Part shown: piece after piece, positions 26,336-40,500 of the stretch
Position numbering within the stretch: the first letter of the stretch is position 1
Layout: each line of letters starts with the position of its first letter
Program-made: the position numbers and the translations under genes
The notes under the pieces: generated by a model
Databases searched by the model: none
What the model saw: only the letters and a program-made list of their open reading frames with translations
Told to the model about the DNA's origin: nothing
Assembly: GCA_023376005.1 (NCBI GenBank)
Contig: CM042156.1
Span: forward strand, 41,579,156 to 41,643,155
Reading direction: 5' to 3'
Source: Doryteuthis pealeii
Taxonomy: Eukaryota; Mollusca; Cephalopoda; Myopsida; Loliginidae
Length of the DNA: 64,000 nt

Positions 26336-27337
26336 GCATCCCATTGTGGTCTAATGGTTAGCAAGCTAGTCTTGCAGAGGCATTACTATTGAAAAGTGAG
26401 TTCAATTATCGCTGGAAGACTTTCAACCTTGTGTCACATCCTACTTGTGGCAAACGGGTTGGATAAATACCTGGAGGCTCGTGGTGAAATGGTTATCATC
26501 CTAGGAAATGTCTGAGAGTCTTTATGTCCTGGGAATGATGTTGAATTCTATCTGATGGTGAGGTTCCAGTTCTGGAGGTCTGAGGAATGTGCAGCACTCC
26601 TTTATCACCATTGCTCCTTGGTCCAAGGAGCAATGGTGATGAACCGGAGTGGTAGTACCTGTTAGGGTCCCATCTATGGGTTAAATAGAAAAATGTTTAT
26701 AAAAAAAATTGAGTATCCATTAAGAATGAATTTATTTCAAAACTTTGTTGGCATTAAATGACCCATGGGGGGTTACTATGCCATAAAACAAAACAAACCA
26801 AACCAATCCACAACAACAAAAAAATGACTAGGGGTGAATTTACTATAGAGTTTAAGGGAGAAAGGGTTCAGCTATTTGTTAATAGTCATTAATTGAATTT
26901 TATTGTTTTTTGTTGTTGTTTTTTCCACTTGTCTTTCAGGAACGGCTTTTGGCACATTTCACGTCAATGTTGTTATTAATCACACACGCTTATTTTCTCT
27001 TTTCATGCACATTGTTGCTGGATGTGACGCATGATTGCATGTACGCTGCCAACTAACAGGAAGTCGTGGTAAGGCTCTGACCATTCTGATTGGTGGCAAT
27101 ATTCATATATATATATAAAAAAAATCTATATTCACCTACCTGCTCACACATCCACTTAACAATGGACCAATCAAAACATTCCTCTTTCTTTTTCACTAGC
27201 ATCTTTTGCCATCTCTTCTCTCTTATACAAAACAAAATTATCTGAAGGCCAGCTACTCCCCTCTTTAGCCATTTTCAATCCTATTCTTCTTTTTCTCCTC
27301 CTCCTTCACTTTGACCAATATTCAATCATATGTATGC

Positions 27338-27381
<44 letters not shown>

Positions 27382-28857
27382 AAGGTTCTTCAGAGTCTAA
27401 TTCTGTTATGACTTGATGCATCCATCTTGTCATCATTGACAGAATGACTCTATTATCAACAAAGCTTTCCAAAAAGTTATAATATAGACCAGTGGTTCTC
27501 AACCTTTTTTACCTATAGCCCCCTTTTGATTTCTATTTTACTCTGGTGGACCCCCATAGCCAGTCGATGCTTAAAAATCCTATTGTATTTTTATGATTAA
27601 ATATTTTTTGCTTGCTTGGACCAAAAAATGTTATATGGTCCCTCGGGTGACAAACACCGCTAAATAAAAGATCACAGTATAGAGCAGTAGTTCTCAACAC
27701 TATTATATTCTTATAATTAAATATCTTTTGCTTGCTTGGACCAAAAAAAAAATTTTTCATATGGTCCCCAGTTGAGAACCACTCATATAGACAATAATAC
27801 TGTGGAAAAAGGGTAAAAATAATGATTTTTTTAAAAATGCTATAATGTCTCAATATAGCACTAAATTCAGCAGTAACCGCCTTTTTTTGTGATCCACAGG
27901 GACTCTGAATAATAATCTAATGAATTACCATATCTACTTCAAAATGGATTCTGTACATTCATAAAACTCATAAAGTTATCTCCCTTCTCTGCTCCTTTTT
28001 TTCATTCATTATTTCATTTTAATCCATTTATATGAATACATTTTTCATACTGACGTCATTGGGACCAGTTCTCACTCACTTTCCATCCTACTCATTCAAA
28101 ATTCACGAGTTAATTTTATATGAATAAGGTTAATGTTCACACCAAAAAACAAATTGATTACACATACATTGGGCATGTCTACCCAAGAAAAAGAAAAACT
28201 AAATATATGCTTTTTAAAATGGGCATTTAATATAACAGTATTGATATTACAAGCAGTATCCTTTCATATATATATATATATATTTGAAGTTGTATATAAA
28301 ATTATATACTATTTGTCCATTTATAATGGGTATGTTCCTTTCTGAGGTCATCTACAGACCATTTTGTTCTATTCAGGGGTACTTTGGTACTCGTGACTTT
28401 AACACTTTGATTTACCCCAAACTTTGATCTTCCAAATATAAAACACAAAGTTTGGGGAGGGGATTAAAGAGGGAAAGGAATATGCACATTATATGTTTGG
28501 AAAATAAATTAAATAATTACTTTAGACATTGCTTTTAAGTATTTGATTCCAAGATGACTAAATAATAATTCTGATAGAATTTGGAAAAAATAATAAATAA
28601 AAGTGAAAAATAAGAGTTATGTAGATGGTTTATTAATATTTGAAAATTTAGTCAACATTTAAAACGTTTTGATTATTAAATATATATTTAATATATATGT
28701 GTATATAATCTTCATAAGGGCATTGAAATATTGCCTGGTGACATGGGCATATTTATTTTTCAAATGATACAAGAAAAGGTGGTGAAGAAAGTTTTATACT
28801 TTTGATTTATATTATTAGATATGCCCATGTCACTAGGTAATATTCAAACATCCTGAT

Positions 28858-28907
<50 letters not shown>

Positions 28908-31900
28908 AGGTGCGTGGTGTAATGGTTAGAGTCATAGGAGATGGACTCGTCAATGCGAGTTCAAGTCCTGGACAAGGTTGTTTGCATTTTACATAGTGCT
29001 AATACCCTTGAGAAAGGTATGAATCCAGTTATTCTCCCCAGCTATGGGTAAATAGTAGGGCAGATTAGGCTCTTTAACCTTGGCCAGATAGCCAGTCCAG
29101 GAGAAGGAAAACTCTGAATTTAAACCTGTTAAACTCCGCCTAAGAAATTGACCTTGTGTTACCTCCTACTCATGTGGAGGGGTTGGTAAATATATATATT
29201 TAATTATCAAAATGTTTTATATGTTGACTAAATTTTCAAATATTACTAAATCATCTTCATAACTTATTTTTCATATTTACCTATTAATTTTTCCTCACAC
29301 TGTCAGATTTATTTCCATTTCTTCCTAACATAATGATAAAATATAAATGAAGGCAAACTGCTCTATAAGAAGAAGATCTGTAATTTTGAGACAAATCATT
29401 ATTATTATTATTCCAAAAGGTGTTCAGACTATTGAACTCATTCTTTTTATTTGTTGCATTTGTTGTGTGTTCTGCTTTACCCAACCAAAAGAGAGAGAAA
29501 GAGAAAAAAAAGTGTGAAGAATAAATTCCTACCCACACCATTTTTTCATAACACCTGAAGAATACCATAGAATGGATAAACCAAAATGAAATACCAACAA
29601 AAAGAATGAAATCAATAGTGTTGAACACCCTTTGAAATTTTATACGGGTATGGTCATGTTTCCTTAGAGACCAAGCCACCAGCCCTTGAATACCCTCAAT
29701 TTTAACCTCTGGTTATAACTCCACACCCAACTTGGTTGCCTACCAGATGGTAGGTTCATACCTTAATATTTTTATTCTTTATATTATTATTTGAAATAAG
29801 GGAAAGCTTTCTGTGGTGCTCCTCTTGAGATGATACCTGACAACCTTAAAAAAAAAAAAAAAATTTAAAAAAAAAAAAAACAATCTTCAATTGCATGTGA
29901 AGATGTCATTCTACTTAAAAATTATTTCTATTTTCTGCTGGCCTTAAAACATCTTTCTTCTCCAACATTTAATAGTTAAAAAAAAAACAAAAAAAACAAT
30001 GTATAAATAAGTAAGTTCTATAAGGATCTTTACAAGGTTTCTAGTTTTTCTTAACATAAAACAATATCTTTATCTTTTCTTTATAATACTTATACAAGGA
30101 AAGATATAAATTATTTACTCTCAGTTGGTGTCTTGCATTTTGAACAGAAGTTTTTCTCTTGGCATTTTTTTTTTTTTTTTGTGCCAGTATTTTTTTTGTT
30201 TTTTTTTTCAATTAGCTTTTCAAAGTGATACATTTAACAGGTTTATTTTGTAAGCAATTAGAACAGTTTAAAAATTAAAGAGTCATATACATAACTGTTT
30301 TTCAAGATGATTTTTATAAGGAACAACATTCTTATAAAACAATTTTTCATATTTCATGAACAACAACATATGGATATCTGAAACTCTACTCCTTGTAAAT
30401 TGCTATAATTAATTAATATTTTATAACTAATTGTATTATGAGTCAACAGAGTGGCCTATTGTCGGTATCAACCAGACAGCAAGAAAGTCTATCACCTTTT
30501 AACTAGCACTAGATCAGAGAAATTGCTTTGTTGAGGGGAGTGTTACACCTACCATCAGCTCCCCACTTTACCACACAGATCAAATTACCAAGCTGTGCTA
30601 CTCATGTGCCGAGTTGGCGAGGCCCAGTATCAAACCTGAAATCATCCAATTCCTAGGCGGATGTTTTACCGACTGAGCTAAACCAGGCCCCTAACTATAT
30701 TATAGTTATACATTATTTAAACATTTTTTTATTTTTTACAATTTTATAGAAAATGAATTGTTTTAAAAACTCAAGTAATTTTTTAAGTGGGAAATCTTTC
30801 GGAACAAAAAAAAATAAAAGCTATTGGGGGGGGGGGCTTTGACTATATTTTATGACAGGATTTTAGTAAAATATAAGAAATATTCATTTGACTCTATGAT
30901 TCAAAAATCTGTAAAAATTCTATGTAGGTTTTTTTATATTCTATAAAAGCAAAAATAAAACAATAATTTTATATTAAATATAATTATATATTAATGCTTT
31001 AGTATACTAAACAGAAAACTCTGCACAAAATTACCAGCCACACAAGTTATAATCATTGTGAATTTGTTTTATTTGTTACTGCAAACCCAGATAAATTTTA
31101 AGAAGGATAAATTGAAAAATGTTACTTTTGAAATAATTCCTACTTTCTATATGAAATATGATTTTTTTTTTTTTTTTTAAGATATTCTTTTAATTTTTTA
31201 CATCTTTAAAGTAACCTTGTGAAATTTTTACTTTGAAAAGCTGAACTCAAACTTCTCTTCAAGTTGTAAGAACCACTGAGACATTTCAAAGAGATGGAAA
31301 ATGATTTTCTTTCTTTTCCTCTTCTCATTTTTCAGATGACCTCCTCCTACCCAATTTTCTTCCTTTTCTTTTCTTTTTCTTTTTTTCTCTTGCTCTTTTC
31401 CTATTTTCTTTTCCTCTTTTTTTTTTTCTCTTCTTTTTCTTTTCCTCATCAAATCCAAACCTCGTCCTTCCCATTTTCTATTCCATTGAATTTTCTTCTT
31501 TTTTTCTTGGTTCCATTTCACAAAAGATATTTCTTTCCCTTTTCTACACCTTTCTTTTTTTTTTTTTTTTTTTCATTTTTCTTCGCACCAACTTTGGAAA
31601 AGCCACAAGAAAGATAAACCCAGAGAATTTCTCCTTTGCAATGCAATGAACTTCCACTAAGAGAATTCAATTCTGATTATCAACAATCTTTCTATCCACT
31701 TAAATAGTTGGATGCATTTTGCGGGATTTATTCTCAACAGCAGCCACTATTTAAACATTGCAAATATACATTTACAAATATGTATATATGTATGTATGTA
31801 TATATGTATGTGTGTGCCTGTAATATGGCCAATAAATGTACATCAAATACTTACTAATCTGATTTGTAGAATGAAAATCATACTCACCTTCACAGGAAGG

Positions 31901-32339
31901 CTGTGACTAGCATCCAGTCACCAGACAAAAAAAAAAAAGAGCGTAACCAAATACACTCTGTAGCAACTGACAAGACATGGTCAAGTGTTTAGTATATATG
32001 GATAAAAATATCCACACTAAAATCACTAGCCAATCAAAATTCTGGAAACAGACTTGACCATGCCACGTAGTAGAATAGCCCAATCTGCTATTTAAACCAC
32101 TTACCAAGTCTGGATTCTCAGAAGCAGATTTAGTTTGCAACACAATTGAATATTGATCAGTCTACACAAATCTCTAAAGATATTTTAGTTCAGATTTTAT
32201 TTTTATTGCCTGCCTCTTGTGCAAAATGCAGGCTTGTGCTTTCTGCTGTCCTGTTTTCATTTTTCATCCACATCATTGCAGTTAGATTTGAAGCAGATAA
32301 GCAGGCAAAGGGTCATTAATTGCCAAAAGCCATATATTT

Positions 32340-32379
<40 letters not shown>

Positions 32380-33216
32380 TAGCCATAAAGGATGTGTTAT
32401 TTTTATATAGATAGCACTTATTCCTTGAATTTGAGTATCTGTGTTCTGCCTAGTTTCAAAGTGTCATTTTTTAGTTGTCTGTTTAAGTTCAGTTTCATAA
32501 CTGCACAATCTTTCTAGGGAGAATCTAAGTGTCACTCACTGATGCTTCTACTTTAGGATCAGAGTGTAGTATCTTGCATTCTGTGAAAATTGTTACACAC
32601 ACAAAATTAATTTAGGTACTTACTTGCCTGCAACTCAATTTATCTCCCTACTTCCAAAAATCCCAATGTTCAAAACAAGATTTTAATGTCTTTTGAGAGA
32701 TTTAAAAAAAGATGTCTTATTTGTCCTCCATTTGTAAAGATATAGCAAAGCTGTACTTTGTCACACATTCAAAGACATGTACAGAATAAAATTCAATTTG
32801 TTAGTTTATATTTTGAGAGTAAAAAAAAAGGCAACATAAATTCTTATTATTGAATAAATAGAAAATGACTTGATTGAATCCATAAGCTTGCTCCTGACTC
32901 CCAACCCTGAGGTATCACAATACCCTCCTTGCTATTATCCCTGCTCCTTTGCAAGGCTTTCGACCAATTTTGCTTACAGCACTTGGAATTCACAAAATGT
33001 TCACCTCCCTGCTGTAACAAACACTGGCACAGTTTGGTGATTATGCAGAAACCAGGGTTTGAATTGGCTATAATTTAATCTCCACCCTAAAAAATCCCCA
33101 AAGAGGATTTGGTGATGTTGCATTGCTCAAAGCAAGAAGCAATTCTCTGCTGCTATACTGGCTTTTCTTGCTATTTTATCATAGACAAACAACTTTGATT
33201 TTTTTTTCATGTATAC

Positions 33217-33262
<46 letters not shown>

Positions 33263-34377
33263 CTTTCTTTTTTTTCTTTTTTCACATCTTTCTTTCCTTC
33301 TTTCACTTTATTCTTCATTTTTCATTGTTTTATGATTTTCATCTTTTATTTTTTAATTTAAAAAAATTATTTTCTTTTCTTCATTTTAAGTTTTTATTCT
33401 TTCTTTTAATTTCTTTTTAAATCTTTTGCTGTTAGAAAAATACAACTGATAGTGACTAACAGAATAAAGTACTGGATCTATAAATGGTTTGGGCCTTGAC
33501 TACTTGAAAACCAATGATAATTTTAATCATAATAATCTGTGTAGTATTTGTTCTATGTATAGCCGATTAGAACTTAACATTTTGTCTGTCTCTCGTGCTG
33601 ACTTGTAAGTAAGTTGAATATTTAAAAATAGTCATATGCATATATTTACTCATCAAAGAAATTACCAACATTTCAAGCAATCTTTCAATAAAAATACAAA
33701 GACAAAAAAATGTCTTCCTATCAGACAAATTATCCAAGTAAGACGAACAAGACATCCTGGACACTGCTGGAGAAGTAAGAACAAACTCATAAGTGACATT
33801 CTCCTGTGAGCACCTACACATGGGCACACTGGAGTCTGGTCAGTCTGCAAAAAATTACATCAATAAGCTCTGTGAAGATTCTGGACGCCATGCGGAAGAC
33901 CTCCCAGGGCTGATGACCAATAGGGACAGGTAGTGAGGAAGAGTCATAAACATTCGTGCTGTCAACACAACCTGATGGTGATTGGGTTAGATAGATAAAC
34001 AAATGAGTTTTAAAAAAGTGTGCTTTTTTTTTATTATTTTTTTTTTTTTTTTTTTTTTTTAATTGAATACCCAACAAGAATGAATAAAACAAAAATGTCT
34101 TCATCATGGGATATCCCAAGAGTTGACATGGCATAAAATCTAACCAACCAACCAATGATTATATTTTTGGCATCTGCAGATTCCCATCTGAGAGATAATT
34201 CCTCTAGGTTCTCTGAAATAGTCTATTATGCTTTCAACCTAAATCTTTTTTTGTTATTTTTTCCTAATATAATTTTGCTCTTGGACTCTGACAATAAGAG
34301 CACACATTGAGCTCTGTAAATTACGACAACTGAAAAACTACAACGTCGTAAGGAAGATTTCTTCACTTAATCTTTGG

Positions 34378-34414
<37 letters not shown>

Positions 34415-34515
34415 CTCAGTGACTCTCACAATAAGAGCACACATTGAGCTTTGTAAATTATGACAACTGAAAAACTACTATGTTGTAAGGAAGATTTTTC
34501 ACTCAATCTTTGGAT

Positions 34516-34546
<31 letters not shown>

Positions 34547-37500
34547 TAAACTACAGACACGTGTTTCAAGGTATCACCTCTCATCAGTGCAGTTATACTG
34601 TTTTAGCAGCTACCTTTGGCCGGGTTCGAGACCCGAACGAACTTACGCTCGCCAATCCTCTTACCCATACGGCCACAGTCAGCTACCAAGTATAGCAGGC
34701 TATTTAATCGCTACATTTCTAAGCGGAAATGAACTCACCTAGAGGTCTCAAACTTTATGTAAACAAAGTGAGTCTTAGTGTGTTTTGACATTTCACGTCT
34801 CTTCAGTGTGGCTAGATTTAGCAACTACTTCTAGCCGAGAGCAAAACCTGACTGACTTTTCATGTCCGATTCCTTAACCCGTTGGCCGTCTTCAGCTGCC
34901 AGTAAGAAGCGGAGTTTTAACTGATAAATACATACATCGGTATATGTTATGATCACTAGAGAGCTCAATTTCAAACATTTCCAACCTATCCTTCGGGTCG
35001 GGGGTCTGGTGCGCTTCGGCCACTGGACCGTGTGTTTGAATTAGTAGCGTCAATCCCAGGGGGCTATCCCCTCAGGCAATACCTGCCCCCTTGGGGGCAG
35101 GGCTGGGTTTATTGCCCAGCGCCTGAGGCACCCCCCTTGAGGGGGAATGCCAAAGGGATTGACGCAATTTTTGTTCTTTCCCACCCATGAGCTTCGGTGG
35201 GGTATGAGGCAAATACCCACTAGAGAGCTCAAAATCTGTATATAAATATATATACATACATATATTTGACTTATTAACATATCTAGAAATTTTTTTTAAG
35301 TTAATATTTCAGTAATAAAAATGAGTTTGTTTTATTTTACTTTTTTAATAAAACCCTTTTCAAATTACAATTTTTAATCAGCCTTAAACCAATGTTGTGC
35401 AATGAAATGTTGGAAGCCATTACTTTTATAGTTTTGGTCAGAATCTGAAAAGGTGAATTGTTATTTTTTGATCTGCATCAACACAGCTAAATAAATGTCT
35501 TGTAGTCATAAGTAGTTAAGTAGATTTAACAGCAATTCAATCACGTGTGTGCGCGTGTGTCTAATGACCTTGTGGTCACTGGCACCAGCTCACAGCTTCT
35601 CTACGTCATTGCATGTCATATTAAAAAAAATAGAAAATAAAAAAAAACATTTATGTATAGCTTCTTTTCTATTTATTGCTTCTCTATCTTTTTTATTTTT
35701 TCTTTCCACCTCTTTTTCTTTTTTTCTTTTTCTTTTTTGCATGTCTAATTCTTAGTTATTCATTATCCTTGTCATCATCATCATTCTGATTTATTTCTTT
35801 TTTTTTCTTTTTTCTTTTTTCTTTTTTTTTTTTCTTGATTTATTTCATCCTTTTTATTATTATCATTATTATTATTATTATTATCATTATTATTATTTTG
35901 TTTCTTTTTCCCTTTTATTTTTTGTTTTTATTTTGTTCACATTTCTTTTCCTCGTCTATTTCTTGTTTTTGAAACCTTCTCTCTTCCCCCCTTCCTTTAA
36001 AATCTTTTTTCTCTTTTTTTCCCTCTCCCATATCGTCCCTCCCTTTCTTCTTCTCTCTCTTCTTTTTTTTCTTTTTTTTTCTTTTTTTAATACGAAGTAA
36101 CTTTTGGCTGACTGCGGATGTCACCATGTTCGTTATTATGAAGATGGCTGCTCTATTGTCCTTTTGTATTTATTTAATTGATTCTCAGAAATTATTTGAC
36201 ATTTCTGTTCTAAACATTCGCTTGAAATTAATTAAAGGAAAACCTGGTGCTATGAATGAAAAGTATGTCTGAAGTTTGCTAAGAATTAACATTCAAGTAC
36301 ACAAGTCTGACTCAGACAGCACCTCTCCATTGCACTATAACAGGTAAGGTCAGAGAGGACACTCTGACTCTCTTCTAATAAATATATTGGCTCTCCTGTT
36401 GCGCTCAACATATGAATGCCCAACAGAATTATAATGATTCTTCTCAGTATTGAACAATAAGAAGTCGGTCGGTTTAGTTCAGTTGGTAGAGCACCCAGCC
36501 AGGAATAGCAAGGTCCCTGGTTCAATGCCGTTCCCTGTCAACTCAGCACATGAGTAGCACAGATTGGATAATCTGATCTGTGTGGTAAAGTGAGAAGTTC
36601 ACAGTAGGTGTGGTTTCACCTCAGCAAAAACAATCTCCCTGGTCTAGCATAGACAAAAAGGGGATAGACTCCCTCCCTGTTCAGCTGATACCGACTATAG
36701 GCCATTCTGCCAACTTTACTTTTACTTTATAAACAATAAAATACAAGTATTACTGACAACTAGGATAGAACTAGTTGTGTGTGTGTGTGTGTGCGTGTAG
36801 TCCAACACAGGCACACTAAGCGTAATGGTTATCATCATAGGAAATGGAATTAGCATCCAGAGTTCAAATCCTGGAAAGGGCTGTTTGCATATCACTTTTC
36901 AACTTAGACATGAATTCATCTCTTCTTCATCCTACAATTAATAAATAGTAGGACAGACTGAGTTCTCTAGTCTTGGCAAGGTAACCATTTTAGGAGAAGG
37001 AAAGCTCTAAATTCAAGCCAACTGTACTCTGCTTAAAAATTGACCTTGTATCACATCTTGCCTGTGGTGAAGGTGTTGAGTAAAAATTATATGTAGTCCA
37101 ACACCATTTATGTATACATATATGCATAATATATATATATATGCATGTGTGTATTATATAGATAGATATATAGATAGATAAATATAGTTATTTTAAATGG
37201 AACTCAACAACAACAAAAAGAAAAGCTGAACAAGTCACAATTTTGACTGTTGAAAAAAAGAAAAAAATGAATAAGTCAATAATAAAATCGAATTGAATAA
37301 GAAATGTTAAATATTGGAAAGTGCTCAATACATACTCATAGAACTATTTTAGGGAACCAAATCAGCGACAGAAATTAACTACCCAGGTTTGACCAAAAGG
37401 ATCTTCAAGATAATGTGTGTATGTTTGTGTATGTATATATGATATATATAAAATACGAGGTAAATATAATTATTTGATTATTATTGTTTATATAATTCTC

Positions 37501-40500
37501 TAATATATTACTTATTTCATATTTCATTCGTATATCATTAAAAAAAACATCATCATCTTATCCAGGTGTTTTATTTGTGTGTGTGTTTGTTGTTTTTTGT
37601 TTATTGGGGAGGGGTTGTGTGTTTGTTTGTTTGTTTGTGGGTTTGTTTGTTTTTTTCTCTTAATTTTTGCCATCCTGAGCATTGAATTTTATCATTGCCT
37701 TTCTAATAACCTACTATGGTGATGTTTTGTTTTTCTTTCTTTTGTTAGCCAAAAGTTATTAGTACGATCCCTTGTTAGTATAAGAACAATATTTAATGCT
37801 ATTTTGCATTTCGATAGCAGAAAGCTGACACATCAACCAAAAAGGAAATTACAGTCCTTGATCCAAAGAGATCCAACGCCATTAATATTGGTCTCAAGGT
37901 GCTACCCCCTCCACGAACAATCAAAGCAGCTATTCTTAAGATGGACAGTTCAGTCATAAACAAGGAGGGTATAGAGGTAAATTCACTTTATATTTTGCGG
38001 TTAAATCAAATTTAACGGACCTAAATTCCACCAATGTATGTCACCCCCCAAAAGAAAAAAATACCAAAAATCAGGGAATAAACCGAATTTGATGAAATTC
38101 TCAGTGTTGATATATTAATGAATAAATGATATAATGCACTAGAACTTTTACATTTTTTCAGGTCAGTTAACTTTGAACCACGTATTTGAGAATCTGTGTT
38201 ACGCCTCAAAATACATGGTTCAAAGTTAATTGACCTGAAAAAATTTAAAAGTTTTTAAATAAAATAACTGGTGCATTATATCATTTATTCATTAATATAT
38301 CAACACTGAAAATTTCATTAAATTCCCCGATTTTGGGTATTTTTTTCTTTCGGCAGGGTGACATACAATGGTGGAAATTAGGTCTGTTAAGTTTGATTTA
38401 ACCCATTTTGTTTTTCTATATTTAATAATTCATTATTGAATACTTTTGATTTTTTTTTTGTTTGTGTTTTTCTTTTTTTCTTTTTTTTTGTTTAAAACTT
38501 TTATTTTCATTTCTTTCTAATAAATTTATACAATGACTGCTCTTGTTACATAATGAATAGGCATAGCCTATCATTTATGTAATGAAGTGTAATCATAGAC
38601 TGCTGTAAAAATACAGTACTGGATAAAAGTTTATAAAGTTTGGGACAAGTTTTAACCCTAGAGTCCTCCAGACGGGGCTTTGATTGGTTTAAGAAAGTCA
38701 CGTGACAGGCAACTCCCTGGAAAGTTAGTTAGAATTGCTGGCACCTGTAGTGGCATGATACAGATTGTGTCCTGTGATGTTAATAAAAACTATGTGTACA
38801 CCAAAAGTATGTCTCAGTGTTTCTGGTTTATAAGAACTAAGATAGAAGTGGAGAGAGATAAGACTCGATGAAGAAGAAAAAAACAGCAGACCCAGTATGG
38901 CCAGCAAAAGAAGATAGCACATGTAGAAGAAATAAGAAGCAGTATCTAACACTGTTTGCACAGTAGTGGTGCTTCCAACTAAGGTTTTGTCAGATGATGA
39001 CTCTGGGTTCAGGCTTGGCTTTGCATCTGAAGCATCATTACCACTTTGTTGGATTGTCATCACATTGTGGGTTTGCCATATCCACGCTGATGCAGTTAGA
39101 GACTTATTTTGGATCTTTTTATGTATTTCTACTTGTCTGGTGTAGAATACCCAAGATTAGTCAGGTGTTACATAATCTATGCGGTTGCATAATATTATTG
39201 TCAATCTCCTGTATTTCTAAAGGGATGGCCCTTTTCATATCACGGGCGGGACTTTCCATGGAATAGTACAGAAAGCCAGCGAAATACGTGAAGTCACATG
39301 GGACCTGGTTAGGTCCTCATTTTCAGTTGGACGTCAGGCAGTGAAGATGTCCTGCCTTAACTGGAACTCAGCATACGCGTGCTATGTTAGTCAGATGTTA
39401 GTTACATGAAATGTTTAGTTAAGGAAATAAAAGTTTAAGAAAAATAACACCATCTTGTGATTAATGGATGTTTGGTAACAAGACTGATATAGAAGAAATG
39501 AGTTAAGTGCAACCGACCACCAAGACGCAAGAAGAAGACGTAAGATGTCAAAGATGTCAGAAGAAAAATAGAAGTAAGTAAAGAAGGGTATACAACACAG
39601 GTATGCGGATGTGTATTGGCAATGAAATCTCACCATCCAACTTGGATAGGAAATACATTTGTTATCCAGACATTTCTGACATGTTGTTCTCATAGATCTT
39701 CATATTCTTCCAGCTTACATTGATGCACCCATTCATTCTATCAATTTTGGAGGACCAGCGTATGTCAGTGTTACTGACTGACCTTTTTGTGGACAGATTA
39801 AAATATTATTTGTTGATTTGGATCCATGTTCATATATTTGTATGTATGACGATTATGCTTTTCTGCTTCGGATCAGTGTGTAGTATCTGCCTGATCCTTG
39901 TCCCTTTGAGTTGGAATCGGTTATGCTATCTGAATAAGAAACCTATGTAATGGATATGGAAATGAAGATGTGAAGGATAAAAGGTAGGAGGTAATAAAAG
40001 CTAGAGAAAGAAAAAAGAAAAAAAAAAAAAACCAGGTGAAAGGAAAAAGTAAATAAAATTATAAAGAGAGAGTAGGAGGGACAAAGAGGGGAGAATTCAT
40101 TATATCAAAACCAGAATTATATAAAATTTACAATTTACCTGAAAGATGGCATAAGGCCAACAGAAGTCTAGGGAAAATACTCTCATGAATGAATGATAAT
40201 TTTTATGAATAAATTTTATGATGGAATATATAATTTACCTGAAATGTGTCATAAGGTTATAGATAGACAGGGAAAACACATTCATGACTGAATAATGGTG
40301 CTATAAATTTACATTTTAAAAAATTGTCAAAAAAGTGCTGAAAATTTTTGCCTCAACCTCATATATTTATGAATGTTCCTAAACTTAAATGTACATTTTG
40401 TTTTCAGAAAATTTTGTATACAATGATTCCAGCAGAGGAAGAAAAGACACAAATTTTAGATGCACAGATGATGTATCCTGATACGCCCCTGGGAACTGCT

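Larger units (their letters stand above)
15963..37820. other. 21.9-kb FHOD intron inside the FH2 coding region
   Basis: It splits FH2 after LKQK in the lasso/linker, phase 0. Long parts carry no feature I can name: 18730-19400, 20610-23190 (T-rich with a short inverted repeat), 23500-24700, 25640-26290, 26810-27480, 27800-28590, 29290-30440, 30700-31900, 31910-33700 (with AT arrays), and 35290-36460 (pyrimidine-rich). The reading frames there are low-complexity or repeat-derived. No exon-like open segment joins in phase 0. Confidence 0.8.
37977..40407. other. FHOD intron between exons c and d
   Basis: The first 430 bp is the foldback element 37999-38403. Then come T-rich sequence and an unclassified dispersed repeat from 38540. 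From 39960 to 40407 I see an A-rich tract and an approximate tandem duplication of about 90 bp (40130-40215 and 40222-40312, sharing an ATTTACCTGAAA start and a CATAAGG block). Confidence 0.7.

Noticed and set aside
29284..29679. 131-codon minus-strand open frame
   Set aside because: Part of it lies in a foldback arm and the rest has no domain or codon pattern that suggests a real gene.
31228..31617. Lys/Glu-rich and Phe/Ser-rich frames on opposite strands
   Set aside because: Both come from one pyrimidine-rich tract; no support as coding.
35050..35280. Minus-strand open frame with Pro/Gly-rich peptide
   Set aside because: It is the GC-rich palindromic repeat; an open frame in a repeat is not evidence for a gene.
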